A stretch of 6,971 nt of DNA. Source: Clostridia bacterium (GTDB taxonomy: Bacteria; Bacillota; Clostridia; Oscillospirales; CAG-272). The stretch's first letter is position 1. Each line of letters starts with the position of its first letter. Below the pieces are notes generated by a model that did not search any database, was not told the origin of the DNA, and worked only from the letters and a program-made list of their open reading frames with translations. Position numbers and translations under genes: made by a program. The DNA lies in assembly GCA_900768535.1 (NCBI GenBank), contig CAAGDE010000055.1, positions 1-6,971 of the forward strand. The letters run 5' to 3'. Positions 1 through 6,541 of the stretch are shown here, piece after piece.

Positions 1-2406
1 GAGCGAGAGCGCCAGCTTTTCGGAGCATTCGATGATGCGGTGCATCATGATGTCGCTGATGTTGTAGGGCGGGTACACGGCAATGGAGTCCCCGCTGTGT
101 ACGCCTGCCCGCTCGATGTGCTGCATCACGCCCGGAATGAGCACGTCCGTGCCGTCGGAGATGACGTCCACCTCCAATTCGGAGCCCATCATGTATTTGT
201 CCACCAGCACGGGGTTCTCAATTCCGCCCTGCAGGATCCGCCGCATATAGCGCCGCAGATGCGCCTCATCATGGACAATGGTCATGTTCTGCCCGCCGAT
301 GACGTAGGAGGGGCGCAGCAGCACCGGGTAACCGAGGCGCTCTGCCGCAGTCGCGGCTTCTTCCTCGGTCAGCACGCCGCACCCCTGGGGGCGCTTGATG
401 CCGTACTTCTCCAAGAGGGCGTCAAACCGTTCCCGATCCTCCGCGATGTCGATTCCCTCCGCAGAGGTGCCGAGAATCGGGATGCCGTGGCTGTCGAGAA
501 ATCCGGTCAGCCGGATGGCGGTCTGCCCGCCGAACGCCACCACCACGCCAACGGGCTTCTCCACCTCGATGATGTTCATCACGTCCTCCGCGCAAAGCGG
601 CTCGAAGTACAGCCGGTCCGCCGTGTCGTAGTCCGTGGAGACGGTTTCCGGGTTGTTGTTGACGATGACCACATCATAGCCGAGTTTTTTGAGCGTCCGG
701 ACGCAGTGCACCGAGGAGTAATCGAATTCGATTCCCTGCCCGATCCGGATCGGTCCGGAACCCAGCACCATGACGCAGGGCTTGCCGGAGCGCGCCAGCC
801 CCCGCGCTTCGCAGACGCGGTCATAGGTGGAATAAAAATACGGGGTCTCGGCGGAGAATTCCGCGCCGCAGGTGTCCACCATTTTATAGGACGCCGCAAG
901 ACGCGGGAGTTCTTTGACACCGGAAATCCGCCGGATCGCGGAATCGGGATACCCCATTTTTTTCGCGGTTTCGTAAAGAGAGGGGGAGAGCCCGGCTGCC
1001 AGTTCCGCTTCCAGCTCAGCCAGGTGCTGCAGCTTGGAAATGAAGAAGCGGTCGATGCGGGTGATTTCGTGGATTTTTTCGGGGGAGACGCCGCACTTCA
1101 ACGCTTCAAAGACCGTGAAAATCCGGCGGTCGTCCCGGTCGGCAAGGCGATCCGTTACATCACGCCCGTCCGCGGGGGCGGCGTTCAGCGTGTCCAGCGA
1201 AATTTCCGCTCCGCGCACCGCCTTCATCAGTGCCGCCTCAAAGCCGGTGCCGATTGCCATGACCTCGCCGGTGGCTTTCATCTGCGTGCCGAGCTTCCGG
1301 CTGATGCCCGCGAACTTGTCAAACGGCCACTTGGGGAATTTGACCACCACATAGTCCAGTGCCGGCTCGAAGCAGGCGCAGGTCTTGCCCGTGATGTCGT
1401 TTCGGATTTCGTCCAGCGTGTAGCCGAGCGCGATTTTTGTGGTGATCTTGGCAATCGGGTACCCGGTCGCCTTGCTGGCAAGCGCGGAGGAACGCGAAAC
1501 GCGCGGGTTGACCTCGATGACGGCATATTCAAAGGAATCCGGGTTCAGCGCGAACTGGCAGTTGCACCCGCCCACGATTCCGAGGGACGAGATGATCTCC
1601 AGCGAGGCACTGCGCAGCATCTGCAGCTCCCGGTCCGAGAGGGTGAGTGCCGGCGCCACCACGATGCTGTCCCCGGTATGCACGCCGACGGGATCCACGT
1701 TCTCCATGCTGCACACGGCAATCACGTTCCCGCGCGCGTCCCGCATGGTTTCAAACTCGATCTCCTTCCAGCCGTAAATATACCGTTCCACCAGGATCTG
1801 CGAAATGGGGGAGGCGTCCAGCCCGGTTTTCGCGATCTCCGCCAGCTCTGCCGGGGTTTCCGCCACGCCGCCGCCGGCTCCGCCGAGGGTGAACGCCGGG
1901 CGCACGATGACGGGGTAGCCGATCCGCTCCGCCACCGCCAGCGCCGCTTCCATGGTATGCGCAATATCCGAGGGAACCGTGGGCTGACCGATCTGCTCCA
2001 TGGCTTTTTTGAACAGCTCCCGATCCTCTGCACAGTCAATCGCCGCGGCATCGGTGCCGAGCAGACGCACGCCGTGCTCCTGCAGGAATCCGTCTTTTGA
2101 GAGCTGCATGGCAAGCGTAAGCCCGGTCTGCCCGCCCAGCCCCGCGAGCAGGCTGTCCGGCTGTTCCAGGAGGATGATCCGCCGGAGCGTTTCCGCATTC
2201 AGCGGTTCCAGGTAAATTTCGTCCGCGAGCGCCCTGTCGGTCATGATGGTGGCGGGGTTGGAGTTGACCAGCACCACGTTGATGCCCGCTTCCTTCAGCA
2301 CGCGGCACGCCTGCGCGCCCGCGTAGTCAAACTCCGCCGCCTGACCGATGACGATGGGGCCGGAGCCGATGACCAGCACCTTTTTGATCTCTTTGCAAAG
2401 CGGCAT
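1..2406 (-). CDS. carB: Carbamoyl-phosphate synthetase large subunit, N-terminal 802 residues (partial)
   Basis: CarB makes carbamoyl phosphate from bicarbonate, ammonia delivered by CarA, and two ATP. The frame is open from ATG 2406 to base 1, giving 802 codons of the roughly 1,070 usual. The carboxyphosphate half (about 1-400) shows IGSGPIVIGQAAEFDY (13-28), NPATIMTD (50-57), EDRE with Arg129, RPAFTLGGAGGG with Arg169, WKEIE (213-217), GVHTGDS with His243, and EVNPRVSRSSALASKATG (298-315). The oligomerisation region spans about 400-540. The carbamoyl-phosphate half starts at VLGSGPIRIGQGIEFDY (547-563) and contains NNNPETVSTDYDT (583-595), EDRER with Arg658, RPSYVIGG with Arg698, and AGVHSGDS (767-774). 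Arg129 and Arg169 carry the E. coli numbers; Arg658 and Arg698 correspond to E. coli 675 and 715. Gln706 follows the second GG, where E. coli has Arg. The rest of the second ATP-grasp and the allosteric MGS-like domain lie beyond base 1, so effector control by UMP or ornithine cannot be judged. The truncation is the window edge, not a mutation. Confidence 0.98.
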   Translation of the reverse strand, partial: MPLCKEIKKVLVIGSGPIVIGQAAEFDYAGAQACRVLKEAGINVVLVNSNPATIMTDRALADEIYLEPLNAETLRRIILLEQPDSLLAGLGGQTGLTLAMQLSKDGFLQEHGVRLLGTDAAAIDCAEDRELFKKAMEQIGQPTVPSDIAHTMEAALAVAERIGYPVIVRPAFTLGGAGGGVAETPAELAEIAKTGLDASPISQILVERYIYGWKEIEFETMRDARGNVIAVCSMENVDPVGVHTGDSIVVAPALTLSDRELQMLRSASLEIISSLGIVGGCNCQFALNPDSFEYAVIEVNPRVSRSSALASKATGYPIAKITTKIALGYTLDEIRNDITGKTCACFEPALDYVVVKFPKWPFDKFAGISRKLGTQMKATGEVMAIGTGFEAALMKAVRGAEISLDTLNAAPADGRDVTDRLADRDDRRIFTVFEALKCGVSPEKIHEITRIDRFFISKLQHLAELEAELAAGLSPSLYETAKKMGYPDSAIRRISGVKELPRLAASYKMVDTCGAEFSAETPYFYSTYDRVCEARGLARSGKPCVMVLGSGPIRIGQGIEFDYSSVHCVRTLKKLGYDVVIVNNNPETVSTDYDTADRLYFEPLCAEDVMNIIEVEKPVGVVVAFGGQTAIRLTGFLDSHGIPILGTSAEGIDIAEDRERFDALLEKYGIKRPQGCGVLTEEEAATAAERLGYPVLLRPSYVIGGQNMTIVHDEAHLRRYMRRILQGGIENPVLVDKYMMGSELEVDVISDGTDVLIPGVMQHIERAGVHSGDSIAVYPPYNISDIMMHRIIECSEKLALSL

Positions 2407-2407
2407 A

Positions 2408-3463
2408 TTACGTTTCCTCCATCATTCCGATAAACCGGTCGAACAGAAATGCGGTGTCAAGGGGTCCCGCGTGCGCCTCCGGGTGAAACTGCACCGAAAA
2501 GGCACGCAGGGCGGGATAATCCAACCCCTCGCACGTGCCGTCATTGGCGTTGAGAAAGCGCACGGAGCCGACGGCGGGAATGCTGTCGGCAACCACGGCA
2601 TAGCCATGATTCTGACTGGTCATGTAGGTCCGACCGGTGACAAGGTCGGTTGCCGGCTGGTTGACCCCGCGATGCCCGTATTTCAGCTTTTCGGTCTTTC
2701 CGCCGAGCGCCAGCGCCAGAAGCTGATGCCCCAGGCAAATGCCGAAGATCGGCACCTTGCCGGCAAGTTCTGCAAGCGTTGCTATTTCCGCTTGGTTGTC
2801 GGCGGGGTCGCCGGGACCATTGGAGAGCATGACACCGTCCGGCGCAAGGGCAAGAATCTCTTTTGCCGTGGCGGTGTGGGGGAGGACCTGCACGGAACAG
2901 CCGCGCCCCACCAGCTCCCGGATGATATTCTGCTTGGTGCCGTAGTCCAGCAGCACCACGCGGCGCGAAGGGCTCTCCGGGGAGGCGGTATACGCTTCCC
3001 GACAGGAGACTGCCGCCACGGCATCTCTCACCCGGTATGCCGCGATGTCGGCAGGATTTACGTCTTTTGTATCGGAGATCATGGCATTCATTACGCCCTT
3101 TTCCCGGATTTTTTTGGTAATCGCCCGCGTGTCCACCCCGCAGATGCCGGGGATGCCGGCTTGTTTCAGGTAAGCGTCCAGCGTCATTTTACAGCGGAAG
3201 TTGGAGGGATGCTCGCACTGTTCCCGCACCACATATCCGCGCGCGGCGCTTTTGCCCTCAAAATCCTCGGGGATGATTCCGTAGTTGCCGATCAGCGGAA
3301 AGGTTTGCAGAATGATCTGCCCCGCGTAGCTGGGGTCGGTCAGGGTTTCAATGTATCCGCCCATGCCGGTGGTGAACACCAGCTCTCCCAGGGCGGCGTG
3401 CGCGGCACCGAATGCCTCTCCCTCAATCATCTCGCCGTCGGCAAAGACCAGGTAGCGCTTCAT
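2408..3463 (-). CDS. carA: Carbamoyl-phosphate synthetase small subunit (glutaminase)
   Basis: CarA hydrolyses glutamine and passes ammonia through a tunnel to CarB for carbamoyl-phosphate synthesis. The protein has 351 residues, near the roughly 350-360 of Gram-positive small subunits and shorter than E. coli CarA (382). The N-terminal CPSase domain (about 1-150) contains FTTGMGGYIETLTDPSYAGQ (30-49) and CGVDTRAIT (108-116). The C-terminal class I glutamine amidotransferase domain (about 168-350) has LSNGPGDP (213-220), GICLGHQ with nucleophile Cys243, SQNHGYAV (283-290), and FHPEA with His327 and Glu329 completing the triad. All catalytic residues are present. The start ATG overlaps the argF stop (ATGA). 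Only G-rich runs without a clear AGGAGG precede it, so translation probably depends on coupling to argF. Placement in an arg operon suggests supply for arginine, though the same subunit could also serve pyrimidines. Confidence 0.97.
   Translation of the reverse strand: MKRYLVFADGEMIEGEAFGAAHAALGELVFTTGMGGYIETLTDPSYAGQIILQTFPLIGNYGIIPEDFEGKSAARGYVVREQCEHPSNFRCKMTLDAYLKQAGIPGICGVDTRAITKKIREKGVMNAMISDTKDVNPADIAAYRVRDAVAAVSCREAYTASPESPSRRVVLLDYGTKQNIIRELVGRGCSVQVLPHTATAKEILALAPDGVMLSNGPGDPADNQAEIATLAELAGKVPIFGICLGHQLLALALGGKTEKLKYGHRGVNQPATDLVTGRTYMTSQNHGYAVVADSIPAVGSVRFLNANDGTCEGLDYPALRAFSVQFHPEAHAGPLDTAFLFDRFIGMMEET
2416..2420 (-). promoter_or_regulatory. Ribosome binding site of carB
   Basis: GGAGG on the minus strand lies inside the last codons of carA, 9 bases before the carB ATG (2406-2404). 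It supports that start, which lies one base after the carA TAA. Confidence 0.8.
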
Positions 3464-4461
3464 ACCCCGGCGCCCCCGATCATGGCGGCAAGCACGGCTT
3501 TGATGGTGTGCATCCGGTTTTCCGCCTCCTCAAACACGACCGATTGCGGGCTCTCGAACACCCCGTTGCTCACTTCCATGGCGTCCCTGCCGAACTTTTC
3601 GCATTTTTCCCTGCCGATTGCCGTGTTTTTGTCGTGATACGCGGGCAGGCAGTGCATGAAAATCGCGTCCGGCGCGGCGTGCTTCATCAGCGCTTCGTTC
3701 ACCTGATACGGGGAGAGAGAAGCAATGCGTTCCGCCCAGACCGCGTCCGCTTCACCCATGGAAACCCATACGTCGGTATAGATCACCTGTGCGTCCCTTG
3801 CGGCTTCGGCGGGGTCTTCACAGAAGCGCAGGGTGGCACCGGTTTCTTCGGCGATCTTTTCGCATTCGGCAATCAGCGCGGGATCCGGGAAGTACCCCTT
3901 CGGCGCGCCGGCTGTAAAATGCAGTCCCATCTTGGCACAGCCCACCATCAGGGAGTTGCCCATGTTGAAGCGGGCATCGCCCATGTAGGTGAAGCGGATG
4001 TCCTTCAGCTTTCCGAAATGCTCGCGGACGGTGAGAAAATCCGCCAGAATCTGCGTCGGGTGGAATTCATCGGTCAGCCCGTTGAACACCGGAACGGACG
4101 CGTACCTTGCAAGCTCCTCCGCAATGCTCTGCCCGAATCCGCGGTACTCGATGCCGTCAAACATCCCCGACAGCACGCGGGCGGTGTCCGCAATGCTTTC
4201 CTTTTTGCCGATCTGCGAGCCGGTCGGATCCAGATAGGTGACCCCCATGCCGAGATCCCTTGCAGCCACCTCAAAGGCACAGCGCGTGCGGGTGCTGGTT
4301 TTCTCAAAAATCAGGGCAAGGTTTTTCCCCTCGCACAGGCGGTGCGCCACGCCGGCTTTCTTTTTCGCTTTCAGTTCCGCCGAAAGCTCCAGCAATGCCC
4401 CGATTTCCGCCGGGGTAAAGTCCAGCAGCTTCAGAAAATCTCTGCCTTTGAATGTGTTCAT
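3460..4461 (-). CDS. argF: Ornithine carbamoyltransferase (ArgI/ArcB-like sequence type)
   Basis: The enzyme joins carbamoyl phosphate and ornithine to give citrulline and phosphate in the cytoplasm. With the start at 4461 the protein has 333 residues, close to E. coli ArgF/ArgI (334). Carbamoyl-phosphate binding motifs are STRTR (56-60) and HPTQ (134-137). The ornithine-side motifs are DVWVSMGE (230-237) and HCLP (270-273) with its conserved Cys271. FLKLLDFTPAEI near the N-terminus and NRMHTIKAVLAA near the C-terminus match the enterobacterial ArgI and catabolic ArcB branch better than the shorter Bacillus ArgF. Automated pipelines might therefore call it arcB. Its place between argD and carA, with no arcA or arcC visible, argues for the biosynthetic role. 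The SMGE loop argues against aspartate or putrescine carbamoyltransferase. The ATG sits in an ATGA overlap with argD, and the TGA in an ATGA overlap with carA. Confidence 0.95.
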   Translation of the reverse strand: MNTFKGRDFLKLLDFTPAEIGALLELSAELKAKKKAGVAHRLCEGKNLALIFEKTSTRTRCAFEVAARDLGMGVTYLDPTGSQIGKKESIADTARVLSGMFDGIEYRGFGQSIAEELARYASVPVFNGLTDEFHPTQILADFLTVREHFGKLKDIRFTYMGDARFNMGNSLMVGCAKMGLHFTAGAPKGYFPDPALIAECEKIAEETGATLRFCEDPAEAARDAQVIYTDVWVSMGEADAVWAERIASLSPYQVNEALMKHAAPDAIFMHCLPAYHDKNTAIGREKCEKFGRDAMEVSNGVFESPQSVVFEEAENRMHTIKAVLAAMIGGAGV

Positions 4462-5642
4462 ATGCCCTCCTGTCCGCCGGAGCAGACCTCTTTCAGAATT
4501 TGCACCGCCCGTTCCAGAAGCGGCATCGGAATGTTCAGCGCGGGCAGCAGCCGCACCTTTTCTTTGGCGCTGATGACCAGCACGCCCTCCTCCATGCACG
4601 CCCGGATCACGTCTGCCGCCGGACGCTCGGTCTCCACACCGAGCATCAGCCCCAGTCCGGTTACGGAGCGCACGCCGGGGGCACCGGTCAATTCGCCCAT
4701 GATATATGCGGAGCGCTCCCGCACCCCGGCAAGCGTTTCCCCGTTCAGGCGGGAAAGGACGGAAATCGCACCGGCACAGCAGACCGGGTTTCCCCCGAAG
4801 GTGGAGCCGTGCGTGCCCGGTGTCAGCACATCCTTTACTTTTTCTCCCAGTACAGCCGCCCCGATCGGAAGTCCGCCGCCCAGACCTTTGGCGGTGGTGA
4901 AAATATCCGGCCGGATGCCGTAATTCATGTATCCGTAAAGCATTCCGCTTCTGCCGTTTCCGATCTGCACCTCATCGCAGATCAAAAGCACATCGCGTGC
5001 GCAAAGCAGGTCGGCAAGCGCTTTGACATAGGTCTTGTCCAGCGGAATCACACCGCCCTCGCCCTGCACAACCTCAAGCATCACGGCGGCGGTCGGGTAG
5101 GTGTCCAGCAGAGCCTGCACGCCCGCAAGGTCGCCCGCCGGCACATGGTGGAACCCTTCGGTCAAAGGGGTGAAATCCCGGTGGAAAACCGCCTGTCCGG
5201 TTGCCGCAAGCGTGGTGATTGTCCGCCCGTGGAAGCTGTTTTCCAGTGTGATGATGTGATAATGCGCTTTTCCCTTTTTCTCCTGCGCGTACTTGCGCGC
5301 CACCTTGATGGCGCACTCGTTGGCTTCCGCCCCGGAGTTGGAAAAAAAGACTCTGCTCATGCCGGTCATCCCGCAGAGCATGGAGGCAAGCACGGCGCAC
5401 GGCTCGGAGTAATACAGGTTGGAGGTGTGCTGCAGGGTGCCGAGCTGTGCGGTGACTGCCGCCTGCCATGCGTCGTCCGCATAGCCGAAGGTGTTCACCG
5501 CGATGCCGGAGGAGAGATCGATATATTCCTTTCCGTTTTCGTCATAAACCAGCGACCCCTTCCCGTGCTTGAGCACCGCAGGGAAGCGGCGGTAGGTGCC
5601 GGCGATATACCGGCTGTCCAGCGCTTGGATATCCGGTTGCAT
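4458..5642 (-). CDS. argD: Acetylornithine aminotransferase
   Basis: ArgD is a PLP-dependent class III aminotransferase that converts N-acetylglutamate semialdehyde plus glutamate to N-acetylornithine and 2-oxoglutarate. The protein has 394 residues, the normal length. Seen in order: the N-terminal segment around DLSSGIAVN (42-50), SNSGAEANE (101-109) for phosphate binding of the cofactor, SFHGRT (136-141), the DEVQ motif with Asp223 that pairs with the pyridine nitrogen, TTAKGLGGG with Lys252 as the predicted Schiff-base lysine, and HGSTFGGNP (278-286) from the neighbouring-subunit loop. After DEVQ the protein reads IGNGRSG rather than the commoner TGxGRTG, a minor variation. The start ATG overlaps the argB TAA by one base and has a strong binding site. 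The TGA stop overlaps the argF ATG by 4 bases (ATGA). Related class III enzymes such as succinylornithine or GABA aminotransferases are alternatives on sequence alone, but the operon context favours ArgD. Confidence 0.96.
   Translation of the reverse strand: MQPDIQALDSRYIAGTYRRFPAVLKHGKGSLVYDENGKEYIDLSSGIAVNTFGYADDAWQAAVTAQLGTLQHTSNLYYSEPCAVLASMLCGMTGMSRVFFSNSGAEANECAIKVARKYAQEKKGKAHYHIITLENSFHGRTITTLAATGQAVFHRDFTPLTEGFHHVPAGDLAGVQALLDTYPTAAVMLEVVQGEGGVIPLDKTYVKALADLLCARDVLLICDEVQIGNGRSGMLYGYMNYGIRPDIFTTAKGLGGGLPIGAAVLGEKVKDVLTPGTHGSTFGGNPVCCAGAISVLSRLNGETLAGVRERSAYIMGELTGAPGVRSVTGLGLMLGVETERPAADVIRACMEEGVLVISAKEKVRLLPALNIPMPLLERAVQILKEVCSGGQEGI
4466..4471 (-). promoter_or_regulatory. Ribosome binding site that fixes the argF start
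   Basis: AGGAGG on the minus strand, followed by four bases and ATG (4461-4459). It lies inside the end of argD. It supports starting argF at 4461 rather than at an in-frame ATG at 4599, which would add 46 residues lacking any similarity to the family and overlap argD extensively. Confidence 0.85.
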
Positions 5643-6529
5643 TACAGTCCTCCCTCCGTGCGTGGGGCGGGGAACCCTTCCGTAAACATGGTTCCGATGC
5701 CCTCATTGGTCAGCATTTCGATCAGAATCGCGTGCGGGATGCGTCCGTCGATGATGAACACGCGGTTGACCCCCCAGCGGATGGCGTTGATACAGCATTC
5801 CACCTTGGGGATCATGCCGCCGCTGATGGTTCCGTCGGCAATCAGCCCCGGCGCGTCCCCTGTGCGGATGACGGGAATCAGCGTGGCGGGGTCGTTTCTG
5901 TCGCGCAGGATGCCTGCGATGTCGGTCATGGAGATCAGGCTTTCCGCCCGCAATTCGCCCGCAATTCTTGCCGCCGCTGTGTCGGCGTTGATGTTGTAGA
6001 CGTTTCCCTCCCGGTCACATCCCACGGTGGAAACCACGGGAATGTAGCCCTTGTCGATGACGTCCAGAATCGGGGCAACGTTGACCTTTGTGATCTCTCC
6101 CACGAATCCGAGGCGCGCGTCCTTGACCCTTGCCTCAATCATGCGACCGTCCATGCCGGACAGCCCGATGGCGTTGCCGCCCTTGTTTTCAATCCGTGCG
6201 ACCAGGCTTTTGTTGACCTTTCCCGCAAGAACCATCTGCACGGTGTCCGCGGTTTCCCGGTCGGTGACGCGCAGTCCGTCCACGAATACGCTTTCTTTTC
6301 CGATCTTTTTCAGCATATCGGTGATTTCGGGTCCGCCGCCGTGCACCAGCACCACCCGGACGCCGATCAGGGAGAGCAGAACGATGTCCATCATGACCGA
6401 GTCTTTCAGCTCCTCGTTGATCATGGCGTTTCCGCCGTATTTGATGACAACGATTTTCCCGGTGTATTCCTGAATATACGGCAGAGCGTGTACCAGAACC
6501 TCCGCCCGTTTCGCGTTTGTAATATCCAT
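5642..6529 (-). CDS. argB: Acetylglutamate kinase, arginine-sensitive type
   Basis: ArgB phosphorylates N-acetylglutamate with ATP to N-acetylglutamyl 5-phosphate, usually the controlled step of the cyclic arginine pathway. The protein has 295 residues, typical of the family, and belongs to the amino-acid kinase fold. Visible motifs are KYGGNAM (30-36), the glycine-rich HGGGP (63-67), GLRVTD (85-90), NINADTAA (179-186) and GGMIPKVE (237-244), which together form the nucleotide and substrate sites. An extra N-terminal helix (about residues 1-22) precedes the core. The C-terminal stretch contains HAILIEML (266-273) followed by GIGT (277-280). Known work on hexameric NAGKs links this N-terminal helix and the C-terminal H...E...GxGT pattern to feedback inhibition by arginine, unlike the dimeric E. 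coli enzyme, so inhibition is inferred. The ATG is preceded by GGAG. The stop TAA overlaps the argD ATG by one base. Confidence 0.97.
   Translation of the reverse strand: MDITNAKRAEVLVHALPYIQEYTGKIVVIKYGGNAMINEELKDSVMMDIVLLSLIGVRVVLVHGGGPEITDMLKKIGKESVFVDGLRVTDRETADTVQMVLAGKVNKSLVARIENKGGNAIGLSGMDGRMIEARVKDARLGFVGEITKVNVAPILDVIDKGYIPVVSTVGCDREGNVYNINADTAAARIAGELRAESLISMTDIAGILRDRNDPATLIPVIRTGDAPGLIADGTISGGMIPKVECCINAIRWGVNRVFIIDGRIPHAILIEMLTNEGIGTMFTEGFPAPRTEGGL
5649..5657 (-). promoter_or_regulatory. Ribosome binding site of argD
   Basis: GGAGGGAGG on the minus strand lies within the last codons of argB, and its 3' GGAGG is 6 bases from the argD ATG. It is a strong, almost duplicated Shine-Dalgarno sequence and fixes the argD start at the TAATG junction. 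Confidence 0.8.
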
Positions 6530-6534
6530 CTTTT

Positions 6535-6538
6535 CTCC
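6535..6538 (-). promoter_or_regulatory. Ribosome binding site of argB
   Basis: GGAG read on the minus strand lies 5 bases before the argB ATG (6529-6527), inside the 12-base gap after the argJ stop. It supports the chosen start and is weaker than the AGGAGG-like sites of argD and argF. Confidence 0.7.
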
Positions 6539-6541
6539 GTA

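Noticed and set aside
1..2406. carB as a truncated or broken gene
   Set aside because: The frame is uninterrupted and in register to base 1; the missing C-terminus is due to the window edge.
4462..4599. A 46-residue N-terminal extension of argF from an upstream in-frame ATG at 4599
   Set aside because: The added residues are out-of-frame argD sequence with no family similarity, and an AGGAGG site precedes the internal ATG at 4461, giving the family's normal length.
40..5999. Long plus-strand open frames (40-2100, 2348-3637, 3412-4923, 4452-5999) as possible genes
   Set aside because: Each lies in codon register opposite carB, carA, argF or argD over most of its length. Their translations are rich in His, Arg, Gly and Ala without recognisable domains, while the opposite strand encodes clear enzymes with full motifs.
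6530..6541. An ArgR operator or attenuator between argJ and argB
   Set aside because: The gap is only 12 bases and is largely occupied by the argB ribosome binding site; control elements are expected upstream of the operon's first gene, outside the window.
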